64,000 nucleotides of DNA from Paraburkholderia polaris (GTDB taxonomy: Bacteria > Pseudomonadota > Gammaproteobacteria > Burkholderiales > Burkholderiaceae), in the NCBI RefSeq assembly GCF_012927345.1, contig NZ_JABBGJ010000023.1, positions 83,319 through 147,318 of the forward strand, given 5' to 3'. Positions 18,067 through 25,634 of this stretch are shown piece after piece. The first letter of the stretch is position 1; every line of letters begins with the position of its first letter. The position numbers and the translations under genes are program-made. Under the pieces are notes generated by a model, which worked only from the letters and a program-made list of their open reading frames with translations, ran no database searches and had not been told where the DNA came from.

Positions 18067-20388
18067 ATGCAAAGCACGGACAGTCAGCTGCCGTCAGCCG
18101 ATATGCTGTTCGAGCACGCCGCCTGCGGCCTGCTCGTGACCGACGCCGACGGCCGGATCCTGCGCGTGAACGCGACCTTCTGCGGCTGGCTCGGCTATAG
18201 CTCGGTTGAACTCGCCACAGCGAAGCGCATTCAGGACCTTCTGACCGCCGGCGGCAAGGTGTTCTACCAGACGCACTGGGCGCCGCTTCTGCAAATGCAA
18301 GGCTCGGTGGCCGAGGTCAAGCTGAACATGATGCATCGCGACGGCCACCTGGTGCCGATGCTGCTCAACGCCGTACGCCGTCGTCATGGCGAAGTCAGCT
18401 ACCTCGAAGTGGCCGTGCTGATCGTCGCGGATCGCCACAAGTACGAGCAGGAATTGCTGCTCGCGCGCCGCAATGCGGAAGCATCTGTCGCCGCGCATCA
18501 ACTCGCGCAGAAAGAGTTGCAGGAAAGCCGTGACGTGTTGAGCCTCGCCATGCGCGGCGCGCGCATGGGTGCGTGGTCGCATGAGCCGAAGTCGGGCAAG
18601 TTCTGGTGGAGTCGCGAACTGGAAGCGCTCGCGGGTTATGCGGAGGGACGCTTTGCGAAAACACCGGACGGCTTTTTCGAACTGATTCATCCCGGTGACC
18701 TGATTGCGCTCAACGAGGCAGTCGACCATGCGGTGAAAAGCGGCGACGACTACGTCGCCGAATTCCGCTTCCTGCATGCAAGCGGCGACTGGTGCTGGAT
18801 GGAAGGTCGAGGCCGCGCCGCTTACGACCACCAGGGCGAGCCGCTGATGATCTACGGTCTCGGTATCGACGTTACCGAGCGCAAGGAAGCACAGACCGTG
18901 CTGCTGCGCCAGGCGGCGATTTTCGAGCATCTGAGCGACGCGATCGTCATCACCGACCTCAGGGGTAACATCACCGATTTCAACGTCGGCGGCGAACGCA
19001 TGCTGGGTTATCGCATGCGCGAGATTCTCGGCAAGCCGATCTCGATGTTCCATCCGCCGGAAGATGCGCTGCGCATCCGGCGAGAAGCGTTCGCCGGCCT
19101 CGCTGCAGACGGCACGTGGCGCAGCGAACTGACCTTCGTGCGGCGCGACGGCTCGCGCGGCGTGTGCGAAACGGTCGTCAAACCGTTGGCGAACGCACGC
19201 GGCGACGTCTACGGCGCGGTCAGCGTGAGTCGCGACATCACCGAGCGCAGGCGCGCCGAGCATCAGTTGCAACGCCTGAACCTGGAACTCTCGAAGGCCG
19301 ATCGCCGCAAGGATGAATTCCTCGCCACGCTCGCGCATGAACTGCGCAATCCACTCGCGCCGATGCGCAATGTGCTCGAAATCCTGCGTCTGAAGGAATT
19401 CGCCGACCCGCAACTGAGTTGGTCACGCGACGTGTTCGACCGGCAATTGCAACATATGACGCACCTGGTCGACGACCTGCTGGAAGTGTCGCGCATCACG
19501 CAGGGCAAGCTCGAATTGCGCAAGCAGCGGCTCGAACTCGCGCGCGCGATGCAGGCCGCCATGGAAGCGGCACGGCCCACGGTGCAGGCGTCGGCGCATC
19601 ATCTGAGCGTGACCTTGCCGCGCGAGGCGCTCTACCTCGACGCCGATCCCACGCGCCTGTCGCAGATGATCCTGAACCTGCTGAACAACGCCGCCAAGTA
19701 CACGCCGCCAGGCGGCAGCATCTCGCTCGCCGCGGAGCGCGAAGGTGACGAAGCGGTGATCGTCGTGCGCGATTCCGGCATTGGCATTCCGCGCGAGCAT
19801 CTGGGCAGCGTGTTCGAAATGTTCTCGCAACTCGCCCCGGCGCTGGAACGCTCGCAAGGCGGCCTCGGCATCGGTCTTGCGCTGGTGCGCGGCCTCGCCG
19901 AACTTCATGGCGGCACAGTCGCCGCATTTAGCGGCGGGCCGGGCAACGGCAGCGAGTTCGTGATTCGCCTGCCGTTATCGAAAGCGACCTCGGAGCCGCC
20001 GAATAGCGAGCCGTCCGAGGTGCCACGCTCCGCGGGCTTACGCGTGGTGATCGTCGACGACAATGCGGATGCCGCCGATAGCCTCGCCATGGTGCTCGAG
20101 CTCGAAGGCCACGAGGTGCGCACAGCCGGTGACGGCATCGCCGGGCTCCAACTGGTCGGCGAATTCGCGCCGCAGGCGGTGATTCTCGATATCGGCTTGC
20201 CCCTGCTGAACGGCTATGAAGTCGCGCGGTGCATTCGGCACGATCATCACAATACCGACATTCTGCTGATCGCCGTCACCGGCTGGGGCCAGCAGCAGGA
20301 CAAGCAGGCCGCCGAAGATGCCGGCTTCGACCATCATTTCACCAAGCCGGTCGATCCGCGTGAATTGCAGCGCGTGTTGAGCCGGTAG
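18067..20388 (+). CDS. Multi-PAS hybrid histidine kinase, RsbQ-linked
   Basis: A 773-residue soluble protein with no TMs. It starts with a PAS domain (about 10-125) containing FYQTHWAPLLQ, reminiscent of the RsbP/SpoIIE-linked PAS type, then a short coiled linker, two more PAS/PAC units (about 155-275 and 280-400), a HisKA domain with FLATLAHELRNP, an HATPase domain (DSGIGIPRE and GGLGIGLALV) and a C-terminal receiver (Asp in VILDIGLPLL, Lys in FTKPVDP). The 4-nt spacing to the RsbQ-like gene implies translational coupling. No DNA-binding output partner is adjacent. Confidence 0.93.
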   Translation: MQSTDSQLPSADMLFEHAACGLLVTDADGRILRVNATFCGWLGYSSVELATAKRIQDLLTAGGKVFYQTHWAPLLQMQGSVAEVKLNMMHRDGHLVPMLLNAVRRRHGEVSYLEVAVLIVADRHKYEQELLLARRNAEASVAAHQLAQKELQESRDVLSLAMRGARMGAWSHEPKSGKFWWSRELEALAGYAEGRFAKTPDGFFELIHPGDLIALNEAVDHAVKSGDDYVAEFRFLHASGDWCWMEGRGRAAYDHQGEPLMIYGLGIDVTERKEAQTVLLRQAAIFEHLSDAIVITDLRGNITDFNVGGERMLGYRMREILGKPISMFHPPEDALRIRREAFAGLAADGTWRSELTFVRRDGSRGVCETVVKPLANARGDVYGAVSVSRDITERRRAEHQLQRLNLELSKADRRKDEFLATLAHELRNPLAPMRNVLEILRLKEFADPQLSWSRDVFDRQLQHMTHLVDDLLEVSRITQGKLELRKQRLELARAMQAAMEAARPTVQASAHHLSVTLPREALYLDADPTRLSQMILNLLNNAAKYTPPGGSISLAAEREGDEAVIVVRDSGIGIPREHLGSVFEMFSQLAPALERSQGGLGIGLALVRGLAELHGGTVAAFSGGPGNGSEFVIRLPLSKATSEPPNSEPSEVPRSAGLRVVIVDDNADAADSLAMVLELEGHEVRTAGDGIAGLQLVGEFAPQAVILDIGLPLLNGYEVARCIRHDHHNTDILLIAVTGWGQQQDKQAAEDAGFDHHFTKPVDPRELQRVLSR

Positions 20389-20517
20389 CACGGCTGAATG
20401 CCTACCGTTAAAATTACGCGATAACCGCCTGCCTATTCACCATGATCACCGACACCGCCTCCGCCCGCAACGCCGTCCTGAACGACAGTTTCTCGCCACG
20501 GACGGAGACTGCGGCCC

Positions 20518-21615
20518 ATGCTTGATGAAGCCCGGATCGTCAACGCTCTGGCGGCGCGCGACATCGTGCCCGACGCGAGCCAGCGCGATGCAATCGCGGC
20601 GCTCGTCACCTTGCTCGGCACCAACGGGCGACGCGCGAAGTCCGGCGCCATGCTCGCGCATCAGGGCGTCTATTGCTATGGGCTACCCGGACGCGGCAAA
20701 AGCCTGGTGGTCGATACGGCGTTTGAACTGGCAAGCTGCCGGAAGCGGCGCCTGCACTTTCACGAGTTCCTGCGTGAAATGAACCGGCGTCTGGTGAGTG
20801 AACCACGCGGCGACGATCGGCTGGGCTCGGTCTCGAGACAATGGCTCGATGGAGTGGATCTACTGTGCTTCGACGAATTCCACGTGCACGATATCGCCGA
20901 TGCCTTCCTGATGGGCCGGTTTCTCGATACCGCGATCGGCCTCGGCACGCGCATCGTGCTGACCTCGAACTACGCGCCGGACGCCCTGCTGTCCGACCCC
21001 GAGTTTCACGAGCGTTTCCTGCCGACGATCGAACAGATCAAACGTTGCTTCACCGTGATCCACTTCGACGGCTCGCGTGATTATCGCTTCGACGGCGAAG
21101 AAGCGTCGTTGCCGCATTTCTTTGCACCGCTGGATGCGGCGACCAGCGACGCGCTGCTGCAAATTTTCGCGCGCTATGAAGGCAGCGAAACGCTGGAACC
21201 GGCCACAATCAGCGCAGCCGGCCGTCCGCTCGCCGCCCGCGCGGCGGGCGCCGCCTTGCTATGGGCGGACTTCGAGAGCCTGTGTGTGGCGAGCCGTTCG
21301 CATCTCGACTATCTCGATCTCGCGGAACAATGGCATGGTCTGATTCTCGACAAGGTGCACACCGAGTGGCTCGCGAGATCACCTACGTTGCAGCGGCTCA
21401 TATGGCTGGTCGATATCTTCTACGACCGAAAGCACGCGCTGTTCATCGCGTCCGATCAGCCGATCGAAGCGGCGCTCAGCGGACTCGAAGGCGCACACGA
21501 CCTGTCGAGAACGCTGAGCCGTCTCGCGGAAATGCAATCACGCGGCTATCTCAGCACGCTCGACGGTACGGCAGGCGCTGCCGGAGTTGCAGCGCAGACC
21601 GTCGCTCAGCCGTGA
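20518..21615 (+). CDS. AFG1/ZapE-like ATPase
   Basis: A 365-residue P-loop ATPase: Walker A GLPGRGKS (55-62), Walker B LLCFDEFHVHD, then a sensor segment IVLTSNYAPD typical of AFG1/ZapE. ZapE proteins act at the division site under stress; mitochondrial AFG1 works in protein quality control. The N-terminus differs from the usual housekeeping ZapE, so this may be a second, diverged copy. A GGAG site lies about 10 nt before the ATG. It converges on the transketolase gene with a 48-nt gap. Confidence 0.85.
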   Translation: MLDEARIVNALAARDIVPDASQRDAIAALVTLLGTNGRRAKSGAMLAHQGVYCYGLPGRGKSLVVDTAFELASCRKRRLHFHEFLREMNRRLVSEPRGDDRLGSVSRQWLDGVDLLCFDEFHVHDIADAFLMGRFLDTAIGLGTRIVLTSNYAPDALLSDPEFHERFLPTIEQIKRCFTVIHFDGSRDYRFDGEEASLPHFFAPLDAATSDALLQIFARYEGSETLEPATISAAGRPLAARAAGAALLWADFESLCVASRSHLDYLDLAEQWHGLILDKVHTEWLARSPTLQRLIWLVDIFYDRKHALFIASDQPIEAALSGLEGAHDLSRTLSRLAEMQSRGYLSTLDGTAGAAGVAAQTVAQP

Positions 21616-21663
21616 TAGCGGCGCGTGTTTCTGCCAATCTCACAGTCCACGAACCGCCAAACC

Positions 21664-23748
21664 TTATTCCTGGCTGCGCTTCGTCTTCACCCGCGCAATC
21701 TGCTGCTTCGCCGCGTCATACACACGCTCCGGCGTGAAGCCAAACTTCTTCTTAAGATCGGCGAGCGGCGCGGACGCACCGAACGTATGCATCACCACCT
21801 GCCCGCCGAGCCGTCCGACATAGCGGTCCCAACCCAACGACGCCGCCTGCTCGACCACGACGCGCGCATCCACGTCGGGTGGCAGCACGGAGTCCTGATA
21901 CGCCTCGTCCTGGCGCTCGAAAAGATCCCACGACGGCATCGACACCACCCGCGCCGCGATCCCTTCGCTCTTGAGCTTCTCGTAGACGTCGACGCACAGT
22001 GACAGTTCGCTGCCCGTGGCGAGCAAAATCACCTCCGGCTTCTGCCCGTCTGGCGCATCGGCGAGAACATAAGCGCCCTTTTGCACGCCCTTGGCCGACG
22101 CATAGCGCGTGCGATCCAGGGTCGGCAACGCCTGGCGCGACACGACAATGCACGACGGCCGCCGCGGGTGCGACATCGCCACACGCCAGACCTCGGCGGC
22201 TTCGTTCGCGTCGCCTGGGCGCAGCACGGTCAAACCCGGCACGCCGCGCAGCGACGCCAGTTGCTCGATCGGCTGATGAGTCGGACCATCTTCGCCGACG
22301 CCGATCGAATCATGCGTGAACACGAAGATGGCCGGCACTTCCATGATCGCCGAGAGGCGGATCGGCGGCTTCATGTAGTCACTGAAAATCAGGAAGGTCG
22401 AACCGAATGGCCGCAGATTCGACAACGCCAGGCCGTTGACGGCGGCGCCCATCCCATGTTCACGAATTCCGAAGTGCAGGTTGACCCCGCCGTAGTTGTC
22501 GTATTCGAAGCTGCCCGCGCCTTCGAATTTCAGATTGGTCTTGGTGGACGGCGCGAGATCGGCCGCACCGCCGATCATCCACGGCACGCGCGCGGCAATC
22601 GCGTTGAGCACCTTGCCCGACGATTCACGCGTGGCGATGCCCTTCCGGTCGGCATCGAAGGTCGGAATGTCGCTGTCCCAGCCCGCCGGCAATTCATGCG
22701 CTTCCATCTGCGCGAATTCGCGCGCCAGTTCCGGGTATTTCTTGACATACGCGTCGTACTTCGCCTGCCATTCCTCGCGCGCCGCCTTGCCGCGCGCGCC
22801 GATGCCTTGCTGGAAGCGTTCATGCACGCCATCCGGCACATAGAAGAACTTGTCTTCGGGCCACCCATAGAACTTCTTGGTTAGCGCCACTTCTTCGACA
22901 CCGAGCGGTTCACCGTGCGCGGCGGAGGTGTCCTGCTTATGCGGCGCGCCCCAGCCGATGATGCTGTGGACCACGATCAGCGTCGGCCTGTCCGTGATGC
23001 TTTTCGCTTCGACAAAGGCGGCTTCGAGCGCGGCGGCGTCGTTTGCGTCGTTCACATGCAGCGTGTGCCAGTTGTAACCCCGAAAGCGGGTCTCCACGTC
23101 GTCGCTATAAGCAAGGTCGGTGTGGCCTTCAATCGTCACGCGGTTGCTGTCGTAGATCCAGATCAGATTCGACAATTTCAGATGCCCCGCGAGCGAGGCC
23201 GCTTCGTGCGAGATGCCTTCCATCATGTCGCCGTCGCCGCATAACGCGTAGACGCGATAATCGAACAGCGGCGCATCGGGCTTGTTGAAGTGGTTTTCGT
23301 ACCAGCGCGCCGCCATCGCCATGCCGACGCTATTGCCCAGCCCCTGGCCGAGCGGCCCGGTGGTCGTCTCCACACCGGTGGTCATGCGGTATTCGGGATG
23401 CCCCGGGGTCTTGCTGTCGATCTGACGAAAATGTTCGATGTCGTCTAGCGACACGGCGGGCGAGCCGGTCGGTTTGCCTTCGTCATCCACGGCCTTCACG
23501 TTCGCCAGATGGAGCAGCGAGTACAACAGCATCGACGCATGCCCGACCGAGAGCACGAAGCGGTCGCGGTTCGGCCACAGTGGCTCGTCCGGATCGTAGC
23601 GAAGGTGGTTTTGCCACAGATGGTAGCCGACTGGGGCCAGTGCCATCGGTGTGCCGGGGTGACCGGAATTGGCCTTTTGCACAGCGTCCATCGATAGCGT
23701 GCGAATCGTGTTGATGCACAGCTGATCGAGGGCGGGATCGTTTTGCAT
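21664..23748 (-). CDS. tkt: Transketolase
   Basis: A 694-residue protein with AAGGAG before the ATG at 23748 (the frame extends upstream without protein character). Thiamine diphosphate-binding residues lie in the GDGDMMEG...N region, with ANSGHPGTPM near the N-terminus and the central pyrimidine-binding domain DSIGVGEDGPTHQP. It transfers two-carbon ketol units in the pentose phosphate pathway. It stands alone, not next to gap or other central genes, so it may be an accessory copy; together with the class I aldolase and GlgX it gives this region a sugar-phosphate theme. Confidence 0.95.
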   Translation of the reverse strand: MQNDPALDQLCINTIRTLSMDAVQKANSGHPGTPMALAPVGYHLWQNHLRYDPDEPLWPNRDRFVLSVGHASMLLYSLLHLANVKAVDDEGKPTGSPAVSLDDIEHFRQIDSKTPGHPEYRMTTGVETTTGPLGQGLGNSVGMAMAARWYENHFNKPDAPLFDYRVYALCGDGDMMEGISHEAASLAGHLKLSNLIWIYDSNRVTIEGHTDLAYSDDVETRFRGYNWHTLHVNDANDAAALEAAFVEAKSITDRPTLIVVHSIIGWGAPHKQDTSAAHGEPLGVEEVALTKKFYGWPEDKFFYVPDGVHERFQQGIGARGKAAREEWQAKYDAYVKKYPELAREFAQMEAHELPAGWDSDIPTFDADRKGIATRESSGKVLNAIAARVPWMIGGAADLAPSTKTNLKFEGAGSFEYDNYGGVNLHFGIREHGMGAAVNGLALSNLRPFGSTFLIFSDYMKPPIRLSAIMEVPAIFVFTHDSIGVGEDGPTHQPIEQLASLRGVPGLTVLRPGDANEAAEVWRVAMSHPRRPSCIVVSRQALPTLDRTRYASAKGVQKGAYVLADAPDGQKPEVILLATGSELSLCVDVYEKLKSEGIAARVVSMPSWDLFERQDEAYQDSVLPPDVDARVVVEQAASLGWDRYVGRLGGQVVMHTFGASAPLADLKKKFGFTPERVYDAAKQQIARVKTKRSQE

Positions 23749-24010
23749 GGGGACACTCCTTGTTCGGCGGTTGGGGACTTCGCCGGGACGCCCTGGATTG
23801 GCGTGGCCGGCGACCCGTGTTCGTGTGGAAGAACGTGGAAAGAACGCATGAGGCACGCAAGGCTCATCGATGATGCGCCGATGCGCGCAAATCTGCACGG
23901 CGCGTTACATCCGGTGCCACGTTGTACCGATGAATGGATTCGGTTCTTTCAAACGGCTTGCGGCTTTGCGGCGGTGCAAAAGCTGGAGCAATGAAGTCTT
24001 TCCGTTGCGA

Positions 24011-24556
24011 TCAGGCCGCATGCAGCCAGTGTTCGATCAGCGGGCCACGCTTGCCGTCGACGGGATCCATGGCGGGGAACGGCAAGGCCTCCATCGCCGC
24101 CTGTTCCTGCGGCGTCAGGGCTTCGCGGCGGATGTCCCACTGCTGGCCTGCCGGATAGCCTGCCACCACCTGGAAGTGGCGCGCGAACGCTTGCAGGCAA
24201 TGGCCCGTGCCCGCGGGCAGCAGTAATGCGTCGCCCGCGGATATTTTCACCAGGCGCCCGCCCGGGCCACCGACGATCACTTCAGCGGAGCCGTCGGTTA
24301 CACCGAGTACTTCATGCGCGGTCGCATGGAAATGGTGGTAGTCGAAAATCCCGTCGCGCCATTGTGGCGGCCACTCATTGCCTTCGAACAGAATCTCGAA
24401 TGCAGCGGCGAGGTCGCCGCTGTCCGGCGCGAGCACCCGGTGGTAGATGATTACCGGCAACTTGCGGTTGTTCGGCACCCAGTCGTGCGGCTCCAGCATG
24501 AATACTTCATAGCCGGTCTGAGCCGCGTCGAATCCATGCTTCGAATCGTTGTACAC
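24011..24556 (-). CDS. Cupin domain protein (YjlB-like)
   Basis: About 181 residues from the GTG at 24556, chosen for the AGGAG five bases upstream; an ATG at 24589 is possible but has no such site. The cupin core shows FHATAHEVLGV (metal-type His/Glu) and a second motif around LLLPAGTGHCLQ. The length and the PNN...YHRVL start resemble YjlB-type cupins of unknown reaction. It lies upstream of tkt on the same strand with a 262-bp gap. Confidence 0.8.
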   Translation of the reverse strand: MYNDSKHGFDAAQTGYEVFMLEPHDWVPNNRKLPVIIYHRVLAPDSGDLAAAFEILFEGNEWPPQWRDGIFDYHHFHATAHEVLGVTDGSAEVIVGGPGGRLVKISAGDALLLPAGTGHCLQAFARHFQVVAGYPAGQQWDIRREALTPQEQAAMEALPFPAMDPVDGKRGPLIEHWLHAA

Positions 24557-24637
24557 GGTAGCTCCTGTACTTCCGAACTTTGCAAACATATGACGAAATT
24601 CCGTATCACGCGTGATGCGTCGACTGCCCGCGTTGCG

Positions 24638-24946
24638 TCACTTCTTCACTTGTGACTCACGGCCGCCGCCGCCTGGCGGCTCGGCGTGCGTACCGGTGCC
24701 CAGCGGCACTTCAGCGGTTTGCTTCGGACGCTCGCTCGAACGCTGCGGGTTGGTTTGCGCCGCTACCTCGGTCTGCTCGACCGGCTCGATGCCGAGCGGG
24801 CTGGGCTCGACGTAGTGAGTTCCGCTCGGTTTGCTGCGCGGTGTCGCGCCCGGAGCTTCGCGTTCTGCGTTGGGACCTTCGGTGGGTTTGTTGCCCGGAG
24901 CTTCGCGTTCTGCGGTGGGGCCCTCGGTGGGTTTGTTTTCCTGCAT
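24638..24946 (-). CDS. Low-complexity acidic protein with tandem repeats
   Basis: A 102-residue, Pro/Glu/Thr-rich protein with AGGAGAG before its ATG. Two copies of a 15-residue unit (NKPTEGPxAEREAPG), encoded by a 45-bp direct repeat, open the protein. No signal peptide or membrane segment is visible and it is probably disordered. It resembles small hydrophilic stress proteins seen in Paraburkholderia; the function is unknown. A weaker sigma-54-type match (GGGACC-N5-TTGCT) reads toward it at 24982-24997. Confidence 0.6.
   Translation of the reverse strand: MQENKPTEGPTAEREAPGNKPTEGPNAEREAPGATPRSKPSGTHYVEPSPLGIEPVEQTEVAAQTNPQRSSERPKQTAEVPLGTGTHAEPPGGGGRESQVKK
24848..24937. repeat. 45-bp direct repeat, two copies
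   Basis: Units at 24848-24892 and 24893-24937 differ at a few positions only. They encode the two NKPTEGPxAEREAPG blocks of the protein at 24638-24946 and keep its frame. Confidence 0.85.
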
Positions 24947-25096
24947 GATGCTCTCCTTGGAGTGGGCTTCACCGTGGATGCAGCAACAACCGGTCCCTCT
25001 CCGTGAAAGCGTGGATATCCGCTCAGCAGCCGCGCGCAGGCATGGCAGTTGCACCGCCAGCGCTGAAGGTCTGGATCAATTTTTGTAATTCCGGTG

Positions 25097-25342
25097 CTAC
25101 TTCTCCGGAGCCGCGCGGTCGGCGGCCACGATCTGTCGTCCGTAATCAATCGCGGCGCGGCGTGCCTCGTCGGCGGTCGCATAGGGGCCGATTTCCGGTG
25201 CACCGTCGAATGGAAACAGAATCCGCCTGTCAGCTTTTCTGACGACCTTCAGTCCACCTACGTAACGGCCGTCGCCTGTTCCGTGATAGCTGGCGTAAAT
25301 CTCGAAGTCATCGTCAGCCACGTCGGCCTTATGTCGCGCCAT
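25097..25342 (-). CDS. Small conserved protein (DUF6723-like)
   Basis: An 81-residue protein with AAGGGA before the ATG at 25342. Alternating hydrophobic and charged sequence (YVGGLKVVRKADRRILFPFDGAPEIGPYATADEARRAA) suggests a small alpha/beta fold; I recall such proteins as a Burkholderia family of unknown function (DUF6723), but that name is from memory. A GGGCAC-N5-GTGCA motif at 25361-25376 resembles a sigma-54 promoter but lies very close to the start. Confidence 0.6.
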   Translation of the reverse strand: MARHKADVADDDFEIYASYHGTGDGRYVGGLKVVRKADRRILFPFDGAPEIGPYATADEARRAAIDYGRQIVAADRAAPEK

Positions 25343-25558
25343 GTTTATTTCCCTTGTCCCTGCACCTTCAGTGCCCCAATTCCGGTGTCGTATTGCGTCG
25401 TCAAATGCCGTAAGGGCAGCGAGCGCGTGCCGACTTCGAGCAATACCTGTTCCACGCGAGGCGGGCACTGGCTCAGGCACGGATGAATGAATGTAGACGG
25501 TGCGAACGCAAGATCGCTGCTTCCTGGCCCAGCGCGTTGTAAGCGCAAATTAAGGCAC

Positions 25559-25574
25559 TGGTCCGGGAATTGCG
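25559..25574 (+). promoter_or_regulatory. Sigma-54-type promoter candidate
   Basis: TGGTCC-N5-TTGCG keeps the invariant GG and GC at the right spacing with two mismatches in the -24 box. It lies about 60 nt before the molybdoenzyme start at 25635. Weaker than the matches at 2286, 4669 and 11582. Confidence 0.4.
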
Positions 25575-25634
25575 GGCTCCCGGTGCAAGCCGGTGTGACA
25601 AGTGACTCGACCGGTCTACCCGCCAGGAGCCAGC

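Noticed and set aside
20442..20525. 27-codon frame overlapping the AFG1/ZapE-like start
   Set aside because: It could couple translation, but it has no ribosome binding site and no conserved content that I can judge.
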